64,000 bases of DNA from Thereva unica. Lineage: Eukaryota > Arthropoda > Insecta > Diptera > Therevidae. Positions 57,006 to 64,000 of this stretch are shown here, one piece after another. The translations under genes and the position numbers were made by a program. The stretch's first letter is position 1; each line of letters begins with the position of its first letter. The DNA lies in the NCBI GenBank assembly GCA_949987705.1, contig OX465281.1, forward strand, positions 157,866,393-157,930,392, given 5' to 3'. The notes beneath the pieces were generated by a model that ran no database searches, was not told where the DNA came from, and saw only the letters and a list, made by a program, of their open reading frames with translations.

Positions 57006-58703
57006 AGTAAAAAACCAACTAATCACGGGTTTAAATAACTATGAATTATTAAATAAAATCGTATATAATAAAAAAAAAAAAAATACTACAAAATGTACTT
57101 TCCTACTGTTTCTTATAACCTTAGCAAGACCATCACAACTCTTTGTTATTTTACATAACAAAACTGCCTTGCACGACTTTAACGGATTCAATGACCTCCA
57201 AATTAACAAGACAACTAACTATAGTCAAATGTTCCGTTCCCGGAGCCTCGTAGTTTATTTCTGGAACATTTTTAAGTGTATCCTTATGCCTAATCTCCTA
57301 TGGCAAAACGAACCACAAACCAACCAACCAAAATGCTGCTTCCTATTCCTTCTCATTGTAAATTGGATTACCCGTCTCGCTCGTGTTTTGGTTGACATGG
57401 AGTAACTTTCCGTATGTGTTAGTTAATCCATTTGAGTTACCACATGAAATTCAGCGGGCAATTTAGTACAAAAAATGTCAAAAATCATGGAATAAATGAC
57501 GTTAATTGTAATTGCAATATCCCGCCAAAAAATATGACAACAGAAAATTCGAATCTAGTAATAATAATAACAAAACAGGCATTTCTGACATTTCACATCT
57601 ACAGTGATAGAAATGTGTGTGAACAACTAATTCAGCCTACTGGTACGTAGTTGGTTTTTCCTATTGGAGATTAGACATTATTGTGTAGCTTAAAAAATAG
57701 TAGACCGTAATATTGTACTAGTCGGAATATTGTACGTTACCTTTACTTAATGCAATACTTCAGGATTATACCATTTTGTAGATTTAATTTTTTCGCTGCA
57801 AGTTTTAAAGTTTCAGTCCCATTAAGGTATGATTCTTTTTTCGATATAAAATAATTTCTCTATATTTATGACCAGGGTAAAATAACGCAAAAACACCAAC
57901 CATCCTCTGCGTAATGATTTCTTTAACACCACAGGAAATTCAAGTAAAACATAAATTCTCTAACCATAAGTTATTTATCATATTTCTGCGGGTATAAATA
58001 ATTCGCCTTCACTAGGGTAAAATAAATCTATTCAACATCCTTTTCCCCCAATAGCCTGTTCATAAATTCATCTTTCACCAAATCGTATCTATCTAGCACG
58101 TATTCAGTTACCAGAAATGAAAAAAACATTAGGGTCGCATGTTTATGAACGATTTGTCAAGGGCGACCATTTAAGAAACATATGTTTTCAGGATAACGTC
58201 CGTTAATTAATAAGTAACCATTAGTTGTGCTCCAAAGCGATATTTTTCCGTGACTATTTTCAGTATCACCTGCAAATACGTAGTATATACATATATACCA
58301 TGCATATGTGGGACAGGTAAACAGGTTCAATGCATTATCATACATTAGCCCCCTTTGATGGGGCCCAAGAAAGAATCAATGTTTGCTTTGGCTGTATTCT
58401 TCGTTTTGTGTGTAATTAATAATAACTGAAATAATTTAAATATATTAGGTTAGGTAAGACATTTGACACGCAAGGCAGACATTTATTGCCACAATTGGGA
58501 GTTATTAAAACCAACTTTTGTGGTAATGACAGACTTGTCACTTGACTTTCATTTAATTTTCACCAAATTAGAAATAAAAGTGAACATTTTTAATTAAGTG
58601 ATGAAATTCGGTGGCAGACATGACTTTTTTTATAATTAATAAATATTCTTTTAGACTGAAATTTTTTTAAAAATAATTTAATTGTGTTCACTAAAAATAC
58701 AAT
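57006..58703. other. No gene recognised
   Basis: AT-rich with frames of up to 78 codons that resemble nothing known. No terminal repeats noticed. Confidence 0.3.
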
Positions 58704-58707
58704 TTAA

Positions 58708-59427
58708 GGGGGTATAACACCTTGAAGCTTGAATTTCGGCCTCTTTTTTACGATTTTTTTTTAATGAATAAGAAATCGAGCTATTGAAAAAAGGCTTTTA
58801 GTTATCTTTTTATTATACATTCAAGTTTTACAAAAAAAAATTTTAAGTAGAAAATCAATAAACAAACACTGAATTCAGACAGTTTTAAGGGACCACTTGC
58901 GTCATGTGAGTACGGGTGGTGTACACGATTTCGGCTAACTGGTGTGACCTACAACAAAAATCCAATATATTTATTAATTATTGATAGATTAACTGTGGAA
59001 GTACGTAGGATTTTTGAAAAATATTAATTTTTGTGAATTTGACACTCGTTTGAACAAAAAACGTAACATTTATACTCAAAAATCTTGCATTAAATGAGTT
59101 CCCGAAAAAAAACTAACAGTTCAATTAAAAAATGGCAACGTACTTCCATGGAAAAGTCTATTGAGAGAAGAAAAAATTTTATTTCAAGTGAATCTGATAA
59201 AAATTGTGGAAGTTCTGATGTACACCAGTTTGAAAAAAGGTGTTTTTCAGAAATCAAGTTTGAAGTTTTGGATTGAGAAACTTGTAATTAATTAATTCTC
59301 AACGTTAATCGGCAATGCCTGCGCCATACAGTTGTCCTTCTACATTAATGTCTTCGTCATTCATAGCCTTTCTATTAGAAATTTTCTGTTCTGCAATTTT
59401 TCGGACCCTCAAAGGTGTTATTCCCCC
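58708..59427. mobile_element. 720-bp TIR element at a TTAA target
   Basis: TTAA flanks at 58704-58707 and 59428-59431. The ends are gggggtataacacc and the complement of ggtgttattccccc. TTAA duplication with G-rich ends fits Kolobok- or piggyBac-type non-autonomous elements. The interior has a 60-codon plus-strand frame (59094) of Lys/Ser-rich composition, probably not a gene. Confidence 0.75.
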
Positions 59428-60004
59428 TTAAGTGAATTAAGAGGAGTTTAATTTCACAAAATCACTTTAATTGAACCAGGATAAATCTTGCTAAAATTTA
59501 TATGGAAAAGAAAAAAATCACTATATCTACATATAAGAAAAGCTTATGGCCTCTTCTAACAAAACTAAGCCCGCGATAATCTCTATATTAACAATCGTAA
59601 ACAAATTAGCGTTAAAATGTTATATTATTGCAATGTTAATTAAGTAGTCTGTGGTTGTAGTAATACATCGAATGCACCCAATGATACCAGTTTCTGTTCC
59701 CTAACTTGCTAAAAAAAGAGGGAAAGTTAGACCTCCCCTCGTACAGAAAGGAGAATGAGTTTCACCTCCTGGCGAGCTCATGCTGCTAATTTGGAATGTC
59801 AAAAACAGCTGTCTCCTGTCATGTTAAACCATAACAAGCACGACGCACTAAAAAGAATTCCACAATAATTTAAATAATTTCAAGAATAAAACTTAATAGC
59901 AACAATAATTCTATGTCATTATTTGGAAGACACAAATGATATTTTCAATATCTTCTTCTTGATATGCAAGTAAATATCCAGAAGCTGTTACTCTAAAATC
60001 TTAG
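59428..60004. other. No gene recognised
   Basis: AT-rich spacer between the TTAA element and the LINE 3' end. Confidence 0.3.
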
Positions 60005-62660
60005 ACAGGCTCACTTACTTACTTAGACGGCTCTACATCCGAGCTCCGGTCCTGGACTCTCGCAACTTCACCGGTCTGCACCGGTTCCGATGTCATTCTA
60101 CCACACACAACTTTCCGAGCAGGCTCATCTTCACTCATACGAGCTAGATGGAACGGAGCCTACCAAGACCCTCTCAACTACAGGCCTTGTTGGAAATTTT
60201 TGCATATGTGTGACGTAGTCTAAAAGTTCGCTGAAGAACTGTCAAATTTATATGAAAAGTGCGGGAATCGGAGCAGTTTGTATCGTTAGTAAAAGAAACT
60301 AATAGGTTTTTTCGGTTAAATATAATAATTTAAAGGTGACACAATAAAGATAAATAGTGGTTAATTGTGAAACTAAAGTTAAATAGGGAAAGTGTTAGGA
60401 AAATTCCTGATTTATGTGAAAATTTGAAGTTATTGTGCAGTGAAAATGATTTTTAAAATAATATTTATTTCTAATAAGAATATTTTTATTTTAAAATTAT
60501 ATAGGGAAGTGATTAAAGTGTTTAAATTGTGCGTTTACGGCAAAACGTCTTTACCATAAGTCAGAATTACTTATTACAGAATGTAATCAAAAATTTTGAG
60601 ATTATGATGAAGGCGCCAAATGGAATTTCGTCGGGTTCGGAATTTAATAAAAATGTAATAATTTATTGCATCGTGAATAATTGACTTCAATATGGAAAGT
60701 GGAAATAATTAATCAACTTTTATTTGATATTAAAAAATCATTTAAAGAACAATATAAATAAGTTTATACTATTTTAATAGAAAACAATTGGAATTTGTAA
60801 TATGAAAAGAGGTTTTTAATTATACTTATAATTGCATGTTCATTTTTTTATTTATGTAGACACGTAAAAGAAATTATTTATTTCTTGTTTGTTGTTCATT
60901 TAATTTTATTGCTTTTTTTATATATATGGATATTTATATATTGCATGTTGTATATATTTATTAGAATTTTATTTTGTTAGTTTTTATTGTTATTATTTCA
61001 CTTACGTGAAACATTTTTTAAATAAGTCATGTAAATGCTAACAATAATGTAGCTCCTAAAAATGTCATATAACATTTTTCATCACTCATCATTCAAATTA
61101 CAAAATACATTTACACCTTTTTTGATGAATTTTTTGCTATTTATTATGCATTTCTAAATTATTTAATAAATTAATCGATTACTGATTTTTTTAATAAATA
61201 AACTCAGTAATACTTATTCATCTAAAAAGGAGAAATCTTAAAAAAAAGTTATTGTTATGGATGTGATTCCATATTCATAATGTCAAAAATCCTACCACTT
61301 GCCTACTTCGCTCAACAAAAATTTAGACTACGTTTGCGCTTAGTTGTGTTAGTGCCAAGTTTTACAGCAAGGCCTGTAGTTGAGAGGGTCTTGAGCCTAC
61401 CGAGCTTTATTTTCCCCGCAATACATATCTACATATTTCGCGATAGCGCTCAAAGATCCCGTTATTAGGTCTGTTCCAGTACTTTTCCTGCAAAAATTTG
61501 TTGGGCAAAAACTTACTTGAATGGTGGGGATAATTTTGTCAAAAATCCAGAAAATAAAGAAACGACTTTTGGGCAATTTCTTGCAAATAAAGAAGAAGAT
61601 AACATAAATGTCGATTGTCTATGTGTATGCCGCTTTTTAAGATACCCACACACATACAAAAATTGTCAATTGACAACTTGCAAGAAATCGCAGGACCGAA
61701 AACCTCCGGCTAATTCCTGCACGAGGGGAAGTGAAAATTTCCCCGCTTTTTCTGTCATGAGAAAGTAAAGAAACACAAATTGGGTGAATTCTTGCTCCCG
61801 CTGGATCCCACATTCGAGTTCTGAAACAAAGCTATTGTAGAGTATCCGGAATCGTCTTTCCTCACATAAATGGCCAACAATCCTCCGAAGTATTTTGCTC
61901 TCGAAAACTACCTAAAGGTTAGAGTGTCTTTCATTAAGCACTCACGTTTCGGATGCATATGTGAGTACAGGTAAGACCATCGTCTTATATAGTAAAAGTT
62001 TAGACGACATTTTTAGATGCTTGGATTTGAAGACCCTTAAGAGGGGTTTTGTTAGCGTTTGGCTACTTCTATTGCCTCAAGGTAGGAAAATGATTTTACC
62101 CCTTTAAACTCGTGTTCCTCTACCTTGATTTTGGGACCAATGGTAGGTGTTCTTGCGAATGAGGACACCATGTATACTTTGTTTTGCTTTAGTTAATGTG
62201 TAGTCCCAGATTTCCTGCCGCACGCTCAATCTGGTTGAACACTTCGTGTACAGCTCTTGTTGTCCTACCAATGGTGTCAATGCCGTCGGAATAAGCTAAT
62301 AATTCGGTTGAGTTGTGCCCCTTGAGGTCACAACCGAATATCAGATCACCTTTTCAACGTCAGGAGGAAAAGGAGGCATTGCAGACTACCCACTTGTCGG
62401 ACTCCATTATAGATGTTTATTGGACTAGACAGTGTTTCGGATACCTTTACTTAGCTTGTCACATCATCATCATCAACCTACATAGTCGTGTCAGCTTATT
62501 GGGGATGCCGAATTCTCTCATGTTATCATAAGCGGCTTTAAAGTCTATGCAGAAGTATTGGATTGGATTTTGAAACTCTAGACATTTTCGCATCGCCTGC
62601 CTCAAGAGAGAAAATCTGATCAGTTCAGGCCACACTGGTATTGACATAGGATGATTCTAG
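60005..62660 (-). pseudogene. Decayed LINE split by a Mutator-like insertion
   Basis: Read on the minus strand: QYFCIDFKAAYDN (RT catalytic region, about 62550), MREFGIPNKLTRLCRL, then AYSDGIDTIGRTTRAVHEVF (about 62300; YADD box decayed to YSDG). Next come VLPVLTYASETWVLNERH and RRIVGHLCEERRFRILYNSF (about 61800-61960). It continues on the far side of the insertion at 60165-61392 with a tail matching 37300-37600 (agctcgtatgagtgaagatg region, about 60140). Numerous stops and frameshifts; part of the RT between FKAAYD and the YSDG box is shortened. This is a second RTE-like family, distinct from 45183-46941. Confidence 0.7.
60165..61392. mobile_element. 1.23-kb Mutator-like element, 9-bp target duplication
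   Basis: Ends are inverted repeats (aagaccctctcaactacagg and its complement). GAGCCTACC flanks at 60156-60164 and 61393-61401; the LINE at 37540 has this word once (ggagcctaccgag). A 9-bp duplication is typical of Mutator-like elements. The first ~420 bp (to about 60585) match one arm of the foldback at 43584-44430; the rest is AT-rich and non-coding, and the right end keeps only ~25 bp of TIR. Confidence 0.8.
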
Positions 62661-63149
62661 CGAATAGGGCCATTCTGTTTTGTAGAATAGCGGAGAATAT
62701 CTTATACGCGGTATTCAACAACGAAAACTTAGTGATATCTTCCTTTTTATGTACCGGTCAGGGGATGTTCTTTTCTACCCTTCTGGCATCGTTTCCTGGC
62801 CCCATACTTGCACAACTAATTCATGAATCACTTCATGGCCCTCCGTATATAACGAGTTCGTTTTGAGCCGGATGAGAGATTTGCTAACTACATACTTCCA
62901 AAGCTTGGTGCCCAAGTAGAAAATCTTTTAGTTTTGACGAGACCCTACACGTAATTTGTTAGTAGAAGTGGGGAAAAACTATTCTACCTTTTCACTACTA
63001 ATAACTCGTGAGAAACTGATCGGATAAAACTATTACAGCATTATTCTAGAAGTAACTCGCGAGGAAAAACTGGAGGGAAACAAATATAGTTTTTCCCTAC
63101 GAGTAACTTGAGAGAAAATGATAGGGAAAAACTATTCCAGCTATTCCAA
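62661..63149. repeat. Spacer with four imperfect ~60-bp repeats
   Basis: From about 62950 to 63145 a unit around gaaaaactattcc...actag-agtaact-cg-gagaaaa-tg is repeated about four times in degenerate form (agtaactcgcgaggaaaaac; agtaacttgagagaaaatga). The rest shows no gene. Confidence 0.4.
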
Positions 63150-63590
63150 CTATTCAAGGGGGTGGATTACCATTTTCTTCATGAAAACCTCGACTTGGGT
63201 ATCAAATCAAAGAGTATGATAAGTAGAACACCATAAGTAATATAGTATACGCAATATATCGTTTGGTCCATGGCGGACATCTCAAGTGGGCGGATTACCA
63301 TTTTCTTCACAACCCCCTCGAGACATGGGTATCAAATGAAAGGGCATCATAAGTCGAATACAATGGGCTATTTCGTTAGATCTATGGCGGCCACCTCAAG
63401 AGGGGGGTTGTAGAACACCATAAGCAACAGAGTATGCTCAATATATCGTTAGGTTCATGGCGGCCATCTCAAGAGGGCGGATTACCGTTTTCTTTACAAC
63501 CCCCTCGACATGGAAATCAGATGAAAGGGCATCATTAGTAGAATACAATAGGCTATGTCGTTAGGATATGCCATGTAGAATAAAATAAGC
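63150..63590 (+). repeat. Satellite patch 4
   Basis: About three and a half monomers of the same family (gggggtggattaccattttc, gtttggtccatggcggacat, gcggattaccgttttcttta), one of them shortened near 63410. Confidence 0.8.
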
Positions 63591-64000
63591 TATGTAACGT
63601 AATTCAACATTTTATATGGACACCAGTTACATACTGGAAACTAATACGGTAAATTTTTTTAAATAAAATGAAAGATAAAAGTTTGAGATAATTACGACTG
63701 AAATTTAATTTAAAGATGTTTTTATATGAAGAAAGCAGTTAAATACAATCAAAAGCCATCTAAAGGCTTTTCAGTAAAACAGTAGTTGCGAGTACTCACG
63801 AGGGGAAATAATAAAAAATATCAGAAAAGATACGCAGCAATTATTGAAATAAAAATAAAATAAAATAAATTTAGCTTACTTCAGCATTTCAATTTTCAGG
63901 AATTTCAAAATTAAACAGGTTGGTATATTATTAGTATACTTAGGTAACAATTTTCCGCATGTATCCGTCATAATATCATGAACATGGGTCTGTTCAAGAT
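63591..64000. other. No gene recognised
   Basis: AT-rich sequence to the window edge. Confidence 0.3.

Overview
The window reads as nuclear DNA of an arthropod, most likely an insect. The evidence is BEL/Pao and Ty3/gypsy LTR retrotransposons, RTE-like and Jockey-like LINEs, Helitrons/Helentrons, a Tc1 relic, a primer site matching tRNA-Gln, introns of 57 and 116 nt with GT..AG ends, and AT-rich intergenic DNA. I could not fix the order. I saw no tRNA, rRNA or CRISPR, and no confidently identified intact host gene. It looks like old, repeatedly invaded heterochromatin-like sequence.

Layout. 1-3516: 5' part of a BEL/Pao element on the minus strand (open Gag-Pol, tRNA-Gln primer site, long LTR with hairpin modules). 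4510-6535: an inverted pair of ~130-bp tandem modules. 7164-7338: a MITE. 7360-12110: a decayed Ty3/gypsy element on the plus strand, split by an RTE-like LINE. 12128-15423: satellite array 1 (~128-bp monomer) with three nested insertions. 15577-17393: a 9-bp T/G minisatellite. 17671-20010: a broken two-exon gene on the minus strand, split by a 562-bp TIR element. 20700-21087: a Jockey-like RT scrap. 21088-29715: satellite array 2, partly a three-monomer higher-order repeat, interrupted by a gypsy/BEL chimera (23460-26395), a 1.8-kb TG..CA insertion (27042-28861) and a MITE. 29798-35364: a USP fragment, Helentron helicase/endonuclease, a Myb/SANT-like gene and a non-autonomous Helitron. 37300-48300: LINE scraps, a Tc1 relic, a foldback element, a 1.8-kb LINE and one possible host exon. 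50272-56867: a giant palindromic DNA transposon with ~2.2-kb arms, itself hit by a Helitron that carries the satellite monomers. 58708-62660: a TTAA element and a LINE split by a Mutator-like element. 63150-63590: a fourth satellite patch.

Most parts interact as insertions within insertions. The satellite arrays and the palindrome arm give internal empty-site references, so many target duplications can be read directly. The ~128-bp monomer is found in long arrays, inside a bounded Helitron and inside a TIR element. This suggests the satellite was spread, or seeded, by mobile elements.
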